Shown one piece after another: positions 11,157-21,764 of a stretch of DNA of 31,956 nt. Under the pieces are notes generated by a model, which saw only the letters and a list, made by a program, of their open reading frames with translations, made no database searches and was not told the DNA's origin. Position 1 is the first letter of the stretch. Every line of letters begins with the position of its first letter. A program made the position numbers and the translations under genes. The stretch comes from Sphaeroforma sirkka (lineage: Eukaryota > Opisthokonta > Ichthyosporea > Ichthyophonida), in assembly GCA_001586965.3 (NCBI GenBank), contig LUCW03002234.1:1-31956 (forward strand). Direction: 5' to 3'.

Positions 11157-12240
11157 CTAACATTGTACGTTCCCTGACAAAATAATAATGGGTTCTGTAT
11201 TGTTTATTTCCATGTCGTCATCTGCATCATGTGCTTCCAGTTGACCTGCCTTCTCCAAGAGTGGGGAAACCGCTGTAGGGGTAGTTGGATTGCGTGCGGA
11301 GTTGTGTGTGGTGGGTTTGCCAAGCTTTAATTGAAATAACCCCTCAATGCGCTCGCTTGTAGATTTAAGGATCTCGATATCTACTGATTTCGTCAAAGGG
11401 TCCAGGAGTAGATCAAGGCTGTTGTCGATAATCTCAGGTGCTAAGTCTGCACCGCGTCGGGCCTCGCGCTTGGTTCGAAGATAATGTATGATTTCTTCTT
11501 TGCCTGAATCTGAGTGCTTATTGGAGCGGGGATTGATGTTTTCGTCAAGGCTCCAACTCCAGAAATCATTCGCATTTTTTTTAAATTGACTTCGACCTCA
11601 GCAACAATACAGATTCAGATGATGCTGGTTGCTTGTTCCCGACGATTGCGTTCGGAATTTGGTTTCGATGGCAGATACCAGAGAAGATGATGACAATTTA
11701 AAATAGGGCGGGAGCGCCACACTTCTTCAAAGGTAGAGTGTGAGGGAGGCTTGACATATGAAAATGCTGCTTTGAAAAGAGCCAGGCGGAGTTGTATCCG
11801 TCTTCTCGTCTAGAGACTTTTCCGGCACCCGGCGACCCGCCATTTGCGACATAAGTGCTCCATAAACTGCTGCACGGGCTGTTACTTTTGGTACTCGAGG
11901 TGTTGGTTGTGTTTTGGGGTACGGTTTTGTAGATTTAACTACTGTGGTTGTGGAGCGGTAGTTGGCAGCTTCAATGTTACGCGGCTCATTGGTGCGCAAG
12001 CGTTTACCGGTACAGTGATCACAGTGGCATCATTTGTTGGTTGTTGAGGTGAGCTCACACCAAATTGAAATGTATTACTGTGGTTGTCGCTTGGCGTTAT
12101 ACTGGGGCGTTATTCAAAATCCACGATTTTCTTGTAGGGTTTTAATTAGGTCGTGAAGGGCCACGATCAACTTGAGCATTAGAGGGGGTCTGAAAGTATC
12201 TTGGATATCCATCTTCAATTTTACACTAGTGACTTTGGGG
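11157..12240 (-). pseudogene. ORF1-like part of LINE copy A
   Basis: Coding-like minus-strand pieces lie directly upstream of the endonuclease. One (11727-11999) is rich in T, K and P and contains KSTKPYPKTQPTPRVPK, suggesting a disordered basic tail. Another (about 11157-11590) has GKEEIIHYLRTKREARRGA followed by acidic sequence. I see no clear zinc knuckle. The assignment to ORF1 rests on position and composition only. Confidence 0.4.
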
Positions 12241-13609
12241 TAACTGAGGAGACGTTACTGAGTCCAAAGTTTTGTTAAAAGGTCCGTGGTGAAAATTAAA
12301 TATGGGGAAGTAGTACATAGTGATCAATCTTCGGGATGTTCGAAATCGTACATCTGCGATACATGTCAGTATTGGCACCATCCAAAGTTATACATTTGTT
12401 TCTCGTGAATACGTATCCAATATCATGTAGGTTCTAACGAGCAGAAATACTCTGCTAAATACTGAATAAAGTTCAAAACATTATTCAACTGTAAGGAGCA
12501 ATCTGACCGCTCACATTTGATACTTATATGTAGAAAGTGCCGTAGTGATACTTTGTGATTGAAGTATGTGAGTAGGTTCAAAACTGCAGTGTCGGAGTCA
12601 TAGGAGGTTATATTGATAACGAAGAGTATGGATGGCGACGATTCACCGATTGTATTGGACCTCGAGATTGAGGTTGCGGAAGTCGAGATCAATGTTGTCA
12701 CTTTCATCGAAGACGCGTTAAATTGTGATCGCATGAGGAATGATCAGTGCAGACACAAACACGAGAAGGTGACAAATGCGATCAGTGTTTACATGAAAGA
12801 ATTGCAGTTGAGGGGTGTTGAAACAACTAAAGAAACATTACTAGCAGATTTCTGGTCATGTGCCTTGAAAGATAGATTGTACGTATTCTGTATCCTCAAA
12901 AAGCCCCGTCGCCATGAGTTCCAGAGAGAGTACTTTCTCAACTCAATACATGAAACAGTGGTGACCGCGCATATGTAGCGGATTGGTGTAAACAACGCTA
13001 TACTAACGTCGAGCCTTTTATCCGTGGCGAAAAGGGTCTGAAATCTATGCAGCGACGGAGTACGACGATTCATACCACCTATCTTAGAATTATAGAACCA
13101 GATAAAATCAAATTTTTATACCTTTGTGAGAAAGTTGATCTGCGTAAAAGCAGCAGCTATTTTACGATAAAGATTATTAAAATGCTGAGAGCTTTCTAGT
13201 ACTGTGCGCGGCGGATACGTAAGCGATATACATGGGTTGGAGTTATATGACGTATATAGATTTTCGAGAATTGACACACTTGTAGTTCAAACCATGAGGA
13301 TTGATGCATATGGTTTTGGCATTTGTCTTCTAAAATATTCACTCTTAATAATCTCACACAGGTACGACCACGACCCGACAGCAATGATTTCACACAATAT
13401 TGGTGTATATATGGTACAAGTACTCTAAAAGTACGGCATATATTTTTATGGGTCCAATAAAGGCAGGGTTTATACTAGCAAAGTGGCGGCAAAATCACAA
13501 CCACCGCCATGTGTTGAGATGTCACTTTATCTTGAAATATATGTCATTTGGGTTGTGCACGTGACTTTTGCTAGTACTGATATCATTTAAGATCTAATAA
13601 TTTGTAATT
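12241..13609. other. Unassigned stretch with one unrecognised open frame
   Basis: The best frame is 12613-12978 (+, 121 codons), acidic at its start and ending with HEFQREYFLNSIHE. I know no family for it. A second coding-like plus-strand piece follows at about 13070-13200. They could be exons of an unknown gene or eroded transposon sequence. No promoter, splice pair or homologue is visible to me. Confidence 0.35.
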
Positions 13610-14400
13610 GCTAAAATAAATACGGCCCCTGTGTGTCCGTCTAAAATATAGAGACCAAATGAGAAAATGCATTTCTCTGTATTTGAATATTCAAATAAAG
13701 TATTCTAAATTCATTTTTATGATTCATATAGCCTGAGTGTCTGATGTGATTCGTATATGTGGGTCTGAGTATAGCAGATGAAGGAAATCATATGCTAAAT
13801 TAAATAAATTCTGAACTATTGCACTACTTATGGTTTTGTCCTCCCGTTAAACTCCAAAATCCAGCAAGTCTTTTTATTTTAGCGTTATCTTCAGAAGAAT
13901 CTTTATTTATAAATACCAATGTACAAACAAGGCTCACATACTTCTACTGATTTCTACAAACCCAGTGCTTCTAGTGAAAACATATAGTAAAGATGATAGC
14001 GGTAAGTTCTGCGTGATCGAGGCTTTAAGGCTCTTACCAAGGGACAACCTCGATTATTCTTACACAAGCAACCATTGCTAAATCCTAGCTGACTGATTGT
14101 TTTGTATTTATTTCAATATAATAGAATTTAAAACATTTCCTTTGCAGTTTACGTATTTTTCAGTTATAGTTGGGACAACTGCCTATAAACTGCCTATGAG
14201 ATTAGTAACACTTTATGTATAGTTACTCATTATTTAGCCCATAATTAAGCATGCCTAAAGCACCAAGTAGGGGGAAAGGAGCAAACACCGTGTTGGGATG
14301 CATACCGATCTTTGTGTTCGATGGAAGAATTCCACTGGCAAATGTTGAAGATAAAAATGTTAGACTGAATCATACAGCGGACGTATAACACAAGTGGAGA
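13610..14400 (+). mobile_element. LTR plus start of gag from an older relative of the full-length element
   Basis: Positions 13610-14153 align along their length with the 596-bp LTR: ATACGGCCCC near the start, GTTCT/ATTCT-AAATTCA, CAGCAAGTCTTTTT, the CTTCAGA block, GTGATCGAGG, CTTACACAAGC and GCTAAATCC near the end. The same TATTTTTCAGTTAT follows the LTR as in the full-length element. A short gag start lies at 14251 (MPKAPSRGKGAN against MAKGTSKGKGAA). Everything after about 14400 is lost and a LINE piece begins at about 14584. It is older than the full-length copy. Confidence 0.8.
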
Positions 14401-14583
14401 CAGATGGAAACTAATGGTGCTGGACTATCACGGGTATAAACTTATTGTATATGTGATTCTTACGAATAGTATACAATCCTACCAATTTTCAGTAATATAT
14501 ACAGGGTTTTAGGCAGATTGTTCGACGCATTTTTGGAAAGTGCTTTCTACACCTAATAACAAATCACACCAGATTAACCACCC

Positions 14584-16250
14584 ATGCCACTCAAGTTGGA
14601 TTCAAATCACGCTACTCCTGTCATACTCGTGCCCTCACCGCGACTAAATCTGAGACACAATCCGAGGATGTCTGGAATGATAGTGCGTCTTGATATCACT
14701 AAAGCATATAACAAAGTGATTCTTCCACGCAGGTGGATGCTATTACATTTCATAGAACTGAAACAGGTGTCTCCGTGTATTGTTCAGGGATGTCCCCACA
14801 CGGGTGACGCATCGTGGGGAGCTTTTACCTTTGTTTTCTTTGAACGAATGGCATACTCGAAGGTTTGATTGCCAGTACACAGTGTCGACTTCTTGGCTAT
14901 TACGCTTGCGCAATTTCGGCCGTAACTGCTCCATTTCTACCTCTTTCTAAATAATACGCGCATCCAGGCTCCTCAGTCTGTTCGGCTGCAACCTTTCATG
15001 AACGCGATTGATAATTGAAGTCGCCAGTCCGATCTAGAACAAGGGATTCTTAAGCTTTGAAAGCGGTCATCGATTATGTCGCATGGGGTACCGCTTCTCC
15101 GTATCAAATGACATCTCATCACGCCAATGCTACTAGGCTCCCCAAATGTGAATAATCACAATAGACGCCTACTTATTCCTTCCATTCCCATGGCGGCGGG
15201 CCTCTGTGACATTTATCCACAGCCTTAAAAAAGAATAGGATTCAACTGACTCAGGATATACCGGGTATCGACTTTGTAAAACACATGGACCACCTTCTGG
15301 GAGAATTACTCCAGGCTATAGTGTTTTTTTTTCGGGCGTATGAGTTTCATGAATTCAGCTTGCGCTATCCGCAAAATCGGTTGGCAATATTCAAAGCATT
15401 CATTCTTTCAACGGCCACCTACGGTCTGAACATCATTGCATGGGCTCTACCTATGTGACATCCCGCATTGAAGCCACTGTATGAGCGGTAAGATTTATCA
15501 CTATTTTAAGCAGCAGCCATCATAGCAGGCACTGCATTCCCAAACTTTTTTGTACCGAGGTATACTGCGTCTCCGCTTCTGTGATATACTTCCAGCACGC
15601 CAATTTGCGGAATACATTGGTGGCTCTTGGGACTACATCTTGATTCGATCAACGTACAACACATTCCCCCACTGACAAGACTCGCTTTGACACGTAACAG
15701 ACCTCCGGACCAAATACCGTTCATTATCTATGCTTATATGGAATCGAAGGGCGGGTGTACAGCTCGACACAAAGGAAATTTGCAAATTTTACGAGCAGAT
15801 CCGACATGTCACCACGCGACGTCTCACAGCTAAGGGGATAGCAGGGAAGGCTCGCCGTCAATACTACTATCAACTTGTAACGGGTGAGCTTCCCATCACG
15901 GACCAAGACAAGCCCTCTATGAAAGATTTACCCACTGTCGTGAACACAGGCTAATCCCCCTTTGTGCCATGATAGCAATCAACACGTTCCTGTTCAAATT
16001 GTTTGACTACCGTACTGGTGGATGCCTCTGTCCAGTGTGCCCCGGAAATAAGACTATTACTTCCAGCCACTTTACTTTTATCAGTATCTTGATAACGCGT
16101 ATTTTGGTGTGCCCTAATATACCGCCACCGGACCGAACTTACTACAACAGCTACATAATTGGCATGACACTACCACAGGATATGGACTCTCCACAAACAT
16201 CTCGGGATCTGTTAGAGTGTAATGTAGTAGACTTTATGTATTTATTTCTG
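14584..16250 (+). mobile_element. LINE copy B, truncated at both ends, decayed
   Basis: This copy starts inside the reverse transcriptase: RLDITKAYNKV at 14686-14718 is the LDxxKAFDxV motif with the first catalytic Asp. The rest follows copy A in order, including LPMPMAA- and IPGIDF-like blocks near 15180-15290, then LPARQFAEY at about 15590. ARRQYYYQLVTGE lies at about 15852, and the zinc-finger region GGCLCPVCPGNK lies at 16017-16052. Nucleotide similarity to copy A in the last part is high, about three quarters by eye. The copy stops at about 16250, where the 175-bp repeat begins. Numerous stops and shifts are present. Confidence 0.85.
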
Positions 16251-16252
16251 AC

Positions 16253-16427
16253 CTCACCTTTGGTGTTACACCTAAGGTGTTCGTGCTAGTCTTCAGCCAC
16301 TTAGGCTGGCCAGGGTAAAAACTCATATGGCCAGTATGGGAAAGCTTCTGCAGAACACTTTAATTTTCGATACTATTCTATTTCGACTTCTCTGCAACTA
16401 AATCTCACGCTGATCACATGATGCCTT
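16253..16427 (+). repeat. 175-bp direct repeat, left copy
   Basis: It begins CTCACCTTTGGT and ends near GATCACATGATG. It matches 16806-16980 at roughly 90 percent by eye, for example GGCTGGCCAGGGTAAAAACT and TCACGCTGATCACATGATG in both. It joins the end of LINE copy B on its left and the 31-bp-period array on its right. Confidence 0.9.
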
Positions 16428-16497
16428 TCCGCATAGGTTGTGACTCATATAGAACTGCAGCTATTTCTAGAATGTTGCGGTTGGCAGACTTAATCCA

Positions 16498-16620
16498 CTC
16501 TCGGGAGTTTGTTGAGAACCCTAATCTACTCTTGGAAGTCGGTTACGTATCAACTCAACTCTCGGGAGCAATTTAAGCAACTTGACTAGCTCTCGGGAGC
16601 TAGCTAACTCGGATGACTGT
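16498..16620. repeat. Four-unit array with CTCTCGGGAG cores at 30-31-bp spacing
   Basis: CTCTCGGGAG stands at 16498, 16559 and 16590, with a weaker CTCTTGGAAG at 16529. Starts are thus 31, 30 and 31 bases apart, but the 20-21 bases between cores differ. The core contains the palindrome CTCGGGAG/CTCCCGAG. It looks like a diverged minisatellite or a row of binding sites. Confidence 0.75.
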
Positions 16621-16699
16621 AAATCAAAGAGGGTTTCTTGCTGTAAACTTTAGCCTGAGACCTGTAGTCTCTCACTCCCCCTCAATTTTACAGTCAATA

Positions 16700-16760
16700 G
16701 CTGAAGTCTGAAGGCTGAAAAGTGAAAAGTGAAGACTGATGAAGGCTGAAGGCTGAGATG
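16700..16760. repeat. Purine-rich minisatellite-like stretch
   Basis: Short units such as CTGAAGGCTGA and AAAAGTGA are repeated imperfectly. The stretch lies between the 31-bp-period array and the right 175-bp repeat. Confidence 0.65.
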
Positions 16761-16805
16761 GATTGGGCGATAAGCGTTAAACAGATGAATTTTTGTAATA
16801 AAAAA

Positions 16806-16980
16806 CTCACCTTTGGTTGTATACCTATGATGTTTGTGCTAGTGTTCAGCCACTTGGGCTGGCCAGGGTAAAAACTCATATGGTCAGTATGAGAAACCTT
16901 CTGCAGAATATTTTAATACTTCGATACTATTCTATTTCGAATTCTCTGCAACTAAATCTCACGCTGATCACATGATGTCT
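16806..16980 (+). repeat. 175-bp direct repeat, right copy
   Basis: It matches 16253-16427 from CTCACCTTTGGT to GATCACATGATG. Its right end runs straight into the decayed Ty3/gypsy reverse transcriptase on the minus strand. The pair encloses about 380 bases. Confidence 0.9.
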
Positions 16981-19404
16981 TCAAGTACCAATACCACTTT
17001 CACGGCAAAGTGACGCTTCTTCTGAATATAAAGTTTGAAGTTATTCTCCGTCAACCGCCGAATGACCTCTTGGACAGTAGCAACGTGTTCCTCGTAGTTA
17101 TGACACAGCGATAAGATCATCGACATAGCATTGCACATTATTGTAGACTGTCCCATGCATACAAAAACATATGATGAGAGTCTGTATGTACCGGCAAGCA
17201 ATGGCACGTTGCCGATAAAACTAACGTCGTGTGGTATCGCTTACCCCTCAAGTTGGTGATAATCTCCTTAATCCTCGGTAGCGTAAAATCCGTCAGAATA
17301 AAAGCAATGATCTGCCGTAAGTCCAAACACACACGTTTTTTGATGAGCTCTCCTGACGGTGTAAAAGATGGAACCGCCAGTAAAGTTTTTGATGTCCAAC
17401 GATTGGATACTACCTCATGTTCTATATGTGAAATAGTTTTGCTACACGTAGTTTGTACTGGTCAGGTGTGGGATTCCGTGTATGTCGTCGTAGTTTCAAT
17501 ACATTGTCTTGAGGTATTGGAAATGTTAGGTCACTGCCCGGCAGTGTGTATCGAGCGGCATCCAATATCGTGCCATTAGCGTCGAGGTGTCAAAATACTG
17601 TCGTAAACAGTGTCGTAGTATATCATCTGGCTGCGACAGATCTGGAGCCATTCGAAGATTGATCAGTCCTAGCAGTTCTTCTATGACATTACAATCAATC
17701 TCTAGAAATGGTGATGATAAGCCAAAAACACCTAAAGCTCTTTCATATTTTCCATACCCGGAATTATATCAATATCATCCGGTGAGTTCATAAGCTAAAA
17801 CGTACAGCCCTAGGTAGATGCGTTGAACGTGTTTTACCCAAGCGCGGAGCGCGGAACGCTTTGTCCGTCCGATAAATATAGTTATCCTTATCTGCGGATT
17901 CCTCCTCCCCCCCGCGCATATCATGGCCGTTTTCTTGTACATATACACACTTGTCGGCAGGAAACAATATATCTTTTACTGCAAATGTTATTATTACCGT
18001 ATTACCAAATGTCATGCACATGTTCATGTCAGACACCCCAACATCTCTCCAGCCCGCTGGTTCTTGTTCGGCTTCCATTGACTTACGTATGACTTGTCGA
18101 CCAAATCATGAATATACATTACTTCAATCTCGCCCGTCTCTGCTGGTGGTTGATCAGGCATCTGAGCACCGTCCACTAAGTTGACACGAGGGTAAAGATA
18201 TTGCCTGACCCCTGAGGCGCACGTGTTGACGTATCCGTAGCTTATGTACGTTGTATAGGAGCTCCACCAGGTTGTGTACAATTACCCGTGTTGATGTGGA
18301 CTGGTGGACGCTGTTGTTTATGTGGACAGTGGTTTGCATGTCCTGGTCCCAGAGAGATATTTTACTCACATGACTGACAACGAAAATGATAATTCGATGC
18401 CGGTGGCGCATGCCGGTTAACTCGTGTGTGCACATCAGCAAGTGAGTATGATCGTGAACGCGAACACCTCGGGGTCTGCTGCGATCCCGATAGGGTTTCC
18501 CGACTATGCTCTTCAGCATTGTCAATGCTCACACGGAAAACGTCACTCATCTGCTCAAATATGCATCTCGCCAATGTAGATACATAAGAAGAGTATCGTG
18601 GTAGAACGCTTCCCCGCGGCTTGACGTATAAGATTAAGTACATCATGATTGTCGTATACCTGTAACGAATTCTCATAATATCGCATCTTCATGATTTCTA
18701 CTTTGAGGTCAAAATCACGAATCTGTGTATCATGTGGTGCCAAAGGCTTCAACTTCGTGCATGCTTTTACAAGTCTGTATGCGTTTTCCTTCAAGTCTTG
18801 TGTGTGAACAATACATGCAGTGGCTTTCTCAAACGACATAGACTGCATTTTCAGTTTGTTCTCCACAATAAAGTTTAATAGCACCTTAGAAGCCCATTCT
18901 GTCTGAAGAGCTCTGTGTAGGCCTATTTGCATACAAATCGGATCTAACTTAGGAAATTGCACATTCTGATGCCAGTCCAAGACAAATACATGTAGCCGTA
19001 TTGTTTGCAAATTATCTAAATAATAGCTACCTTGTTGATTAGGCGGCCATTCCTTGAATGGCCGTTTGCCTAGAGTTACTGAGCATGTTTTGAGAGTCTC
19101 ATTAGATGTACGAATTGGACCTTGTAGTGCGCGCAACTTCTATGAGTCGCTCTACTATACTCAAACGTCAATCGTTTTTGAATTTCGGTGTTTTAAGTTG
19201 CAGATGAAGGTTTTGGTGAGCAGTACGAGCCAGGTCGTAACCTGTATCATTTGAAAGCGTCATAGTCATGTAGTTCGCTCGCGTTCGCCACTGTAATCTG
19301 GAGCAAGGAATAGCAATGCAGCTTTTTGTTGTAAATTTGAGCTGCACATAGACCGTACCAAATATCCTGAATGATGTCAACTTATGTATGCCTACTTTAG
19401 GCAT
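16981..19404 (-). mobile_element. Decayed Ty3/gypsy element body (gag to reverse transcriptase), another family
   Basis: This is a minus-strand fossil. The reverse transcriptase is clear: CLDLRQIIAFILTDF and LPRIKEIITNLRG (about 17230-17330) match the RxCxDYRxLN...PLPRIDExLxxLxG part of Ty3/gypsy polymerases. YEEHVATVQEVIRRLTENNF (about 17070-17130) matches the helix after the catalytic box. Upstream, a 193-codon frame (18555-19136) of gag-like character has WASKVLLNFIVENKLKMQ; this call rests on position. The polymerase differs clearly from that of the full-length element, so it is a different and much older family. It is heavily broken, and no LTRs were recognised unless the 175-bp repeats belong to it. 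Confidence 0.7.
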
Positions 19405-19459
19405 CCGGCAAATAATCCACTGAAGTTACTTGATGAGCATATTAACAGAGATCTAGTTG

Positions 19460-19874
19460 ATTATTCAGAACTGCACTTGTGATAGACTTGTGTACTGGAT
19501 GTTATTTGGAGACAGTGCATCATGGAGTAACTAAACGCATCAATGTAACACCGCTAAATAAATTGGTTGAAATGTCGAGGACTGGACACTGGATGTGTGC
19601 CTCGCCACTTATACCTGGTAGGATAAGCGATCCGGACATTATAGAATTATACAAGGTAAAGTTGTTCAACATACTGTGGTAGGATGCTTCAGAAATGAGG
19701 GATAAGGGCATTAATATTCAACAGCTAGTACCACTTCTCAAAAAGAATCAGCAATATACTGGAGTAAAAATTAATACCGCCATGAAGACTGCTGCCTCAC
19801 GGATACACATAGATATTACATAGAAAGGGTCAATCGACAAGCAAAGATATTTAGATTTCTTACACAAGAAGTGA
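19460..19874 (+). pseudogene. Broken, unidentified coding remnant
   Basis: One plus-strand frame has coding character across this stretch, for example YKVKLFNILW, then MRDKGINIQQLVPLLKKN and, at the end, DKQRYLDFLHKK. The frame is interrupted, so it is not an active gene as it stands. I recognise no family. Its final stop at 19872-19874 lies inside the left arm of a strong hairpin followed by a T-run. It could be an eroded host gene, a transposon piece or virus-derived DNA. Confidence 0.4.
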
Positions 19875-19900
19875 ATATGATGGATATTCACTTTTTTTTT
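19869..19900 (+). terminator. Hairpin plus nine-T run at the end of a coding remnant
   Basis: AAGTGAATAT (19869-19878), loop GATGG and ATATTCACTT (19884-19893) form a perfect 10-bp stem, and T runs from 19892 to 19900. In form it equals an intrinsic terminator; in a eukaryotic setting it resembles hairpin 3'-end signals of some large DNA viruses, or chance. It lies between the plus-strand remnant and minus-strand open frames at about 20000-20184. Confidence 0.5.
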
Positions 19901-19989
19901 CCTGCATTGGCAAGTGTGAAGCTTATATTTAACTGATTTTATATCGCCTATTGTTTAACGTTAAATACATAAAACATCTCACTTGATCA

Positions 19990-20184
19990 TAAACATGTGA
20001 TTGTAATGTAAAAAATACGGGTTTAGTGCAAATACGCTTTGATTATTATTAGTGTTCTTATAGTAACTGATAATATCATCTATAAGACTCGTGTGATGTG
20101 GTCTTTGTCACACAACTTGGCGAGCTCGACATACGTACCATCGTATGGTAAATAGTCCAATAGGTCTTCAACAATAGGTTTCAT
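19990..20184 (-). pseudogene. Short minus-strand coding-like remnant, unidentified
   Basis: A minus-strand frame starting with ATG at 20184 reads MKPIVEDLLDYLPYDGTYVE and ends at 20080. A further coding-like piece follows towards 19990 (DDIISYYKNTNNNQS). It converges on the plus-strand remnant at 19460-19874. The family is unknown. It lies just outside the solo LTR at 20234, so it is target DNA for that insertion. Confidence 0.35.
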
Positions 20185-20229
20185 ACGTTCTAATTTGTTT
20201 TGGCAACAAGTTCATGTGCTTATCGCCTT

Positions 20230-20233
20230 TTTG
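20230..20233. repeat. Target-site duplication TTTG, left copy
   Basis: TTTG here and at 21106-21109 directly flank the solo LTR. A 4-bp duplication agrees with CTGT around the full-length element. Confidence 0.7.
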
Positions 20234-21105
20234 TGTAAATTTCGATGGATTTTTTTTATGTTTTAAACTATGTTATATAAACTAAGATATAATTTAAGTC
20301 AGCTAGGATTTAGCAGTGGTAGCTTGTGTAAGAATGATCGGGACTGCCTCTTGGTAAGAGCCTTGATATCCTCGATCACACAGGACGTACCTCTAGCTGT
20401 TCTTTATTAAATAATTTTCACTAGAAGTACTAAGTGTTCATGACCACATGCCTGACTTATAGATAGACCTAATAACGTATGTCAAGTTAATACATTGGCT
20501 AATATGAATAAAGTTCCATCTGAAGAAAAGTTCAAAAAAAAAAAAAGACTTATTGGATTTTGGAGATTGGCGGGAAGACCAAAACCTGTAAGTAGTAGTT
20601 CAGAGATTATAAAATTTAGTTTATAATATATTACATCTACTATCGTCTCAAATAGGTCCAAGTAAACGAGTCATACCAAATACTCAGGCTATTAGAGCCA
20701 TCAAAGTGAATTTAGAACACTTTGGAAATATTGGAAAACGAATTTATATTAAAATATTTTAAATGCAAGAGAGGGGAGACTCTGTCATGGGTTCGGTTCC
20801 AACAAAATTACTTAAGTGTCGTATTGTTCTAGAGAGGGTATCCTATAAAATAGAGGTGTGGTGGGACTATAAAAATACACGAACACAGGGTTGTATTTAA
20901 ATATTTGCTTTAGTTGAGTAGGTTTGTCGCACATACATACGCGCCGCATCACTCCAACATAGCGTTTCAAACAGGACGTGTTCTTTGAAGTTACTAGAAT
21001 TATTAAACTATATTAATGGCCCTAAACACTATTTCAATTAAAAACCAATATGTTATCTCATTTGATCTTGATATTTTAGACTGACCGGAGGCCGGTATTT
21101 CTACA
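20234..21105 (-). mobile_element. Solo LTR of the full-length element's family, with an insert
   Basis: On the minus strand the sequence begins TGTAGAAATACCGGCCTCCG (from 21105) and ends ATTTACA at 20234, the same ends as the 596-bp LTR. Landmarks in between are conserved, including GATCGAGGAT, CAATAAAG-like sequence and CTTCAGATGGAAC. Without the insert it measures about 600 bases. TTTG flanks both sides and neither side shows internal element sequence, so recombination between two LTRs has probably removed the body. It is moderately diverged and older than the full-length copy. Confidence 0.85.
20769..21036. mobile_element. About 270-bp insert of unknown type inside the solo LTR
   Basis: The LTR alignment stops at about 20768 and resumes at about 21037, so this piece was inserted. 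It has no terminal inverted repeat that I can see. It contains GGACTATAAAAATACACG (TATA-like, about 20865) and GGTTCGGTTCC (weakly B-box-like, about 20790). It may be a small SINE, a MITE or a short LTR; I cannot decide. Confidence 0.55.
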
Positions 21106-21764
21106 TTTGCAAGTGTATGCTCAGTTGGTGTTCTGTCGATCTGCTACAGTATAAGGTGATTGTATCTGTACCATATGAATCAGAAGTTGCATTTATTTTT
21201 TTGCGTCGCCGGTCGGTACACCCCACTTCTGTAACTTGCTAGTACAAACGACCTCTTCTGAATCTGATTCAGCCCCTGGCGCTTTAGTAACGGCTGAATC
21301 GTGTTATTAGCTCGTGATAGTGCCTACGTTCTTTGCTATGTTGAACTTCATACTTAGTGCTGCCACGTGAACACACTTTTCATTGATACCTAAAGGGCAG
21401 ATACAACAATAACTCTTCTTTACATAACACTTCTCATTTTTATTTAAAGCTTAATTTGCATAAGATTATAATAGGTATGTGCACTGTGACCGAGGTTTTC
21501 TACTCATAATTAAAATTTTATTGTGTTATTTAGTTTCATCAACTTATATCCTACAGAGTTCTTTTGCTGCTTGGACTGAAGTGTGACTCTTATCAACAGC
21601 CTGCAAAACATGCGAGACTGTTCTATTGTGTCCCTTTCCATATGTTGTGGTACCGTTTATTTTTAAGCAAGTTCTTCTTTATAACTAACTCTATAGGGAT
21701 AATATTATTTATTTCAAAAATAACAAGTATGTATGTTACAATGTATGAGCATATGATATGGCTC
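21106..21764. other. Gene-free stretch between solo LTR and LINE copy C
   Basis: It starts with the right TTTG duplication (21106-21109). I see no gene; the sequence is AT-rich with only short frames. Confidence 0.5.

Larger units (their letters stand above)
7545..12240 (-). mobile_element. LINE copy A (non-LTR retrotransposon), near full length, decayed
   Basis: Minus-strand order is ORF1-like part (about 12240-11157), AP-endonuclease (about 11150-10260), reverse transcriptase (about 10245-8545) and C-terminal zinc-finger region with a conserved tail (about 8480-7600). The 3' side matches the LINE pieces at 14584-16250 and 21765-22772/30422-30590, so the three belong to one family. All reading frames are broken by stops and shifts. 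The 3' end at about 7545 is AT-rich and shares an AAATAATA-type stretch with copy C; I see no clear poly(A) or target duplication. The clade cannot be set by eye; an endonuclease plus CCHC C-terminus fits several clades (Jockey, R1, L1 and Tad types). Confidence 0.8.

Noticed and set aside
16498-16620. CRISPR-like array (constant cores, variable spacers, about 31-bp period)
   Set aside because: The cores are only 10 bases, there are just four units with one degenerate, and the context is eukaryotic transposon DNA with no cas genes.
19460-19874. Altered genetic code suggested by an otherwise coding-like frame that is interrupted
   Set aside because: Nearby transposons are broken by all kinds of changes, and the phosphatase gene shows no need for a changed code; decay is simpler.
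20780-20805. Second tRNA-like Pol III promoter in the solo LTR insert
   Set aside because: The B-box match (GGTTCGGTTCC) is imperfect and no A-box lies at the right distance upstream.
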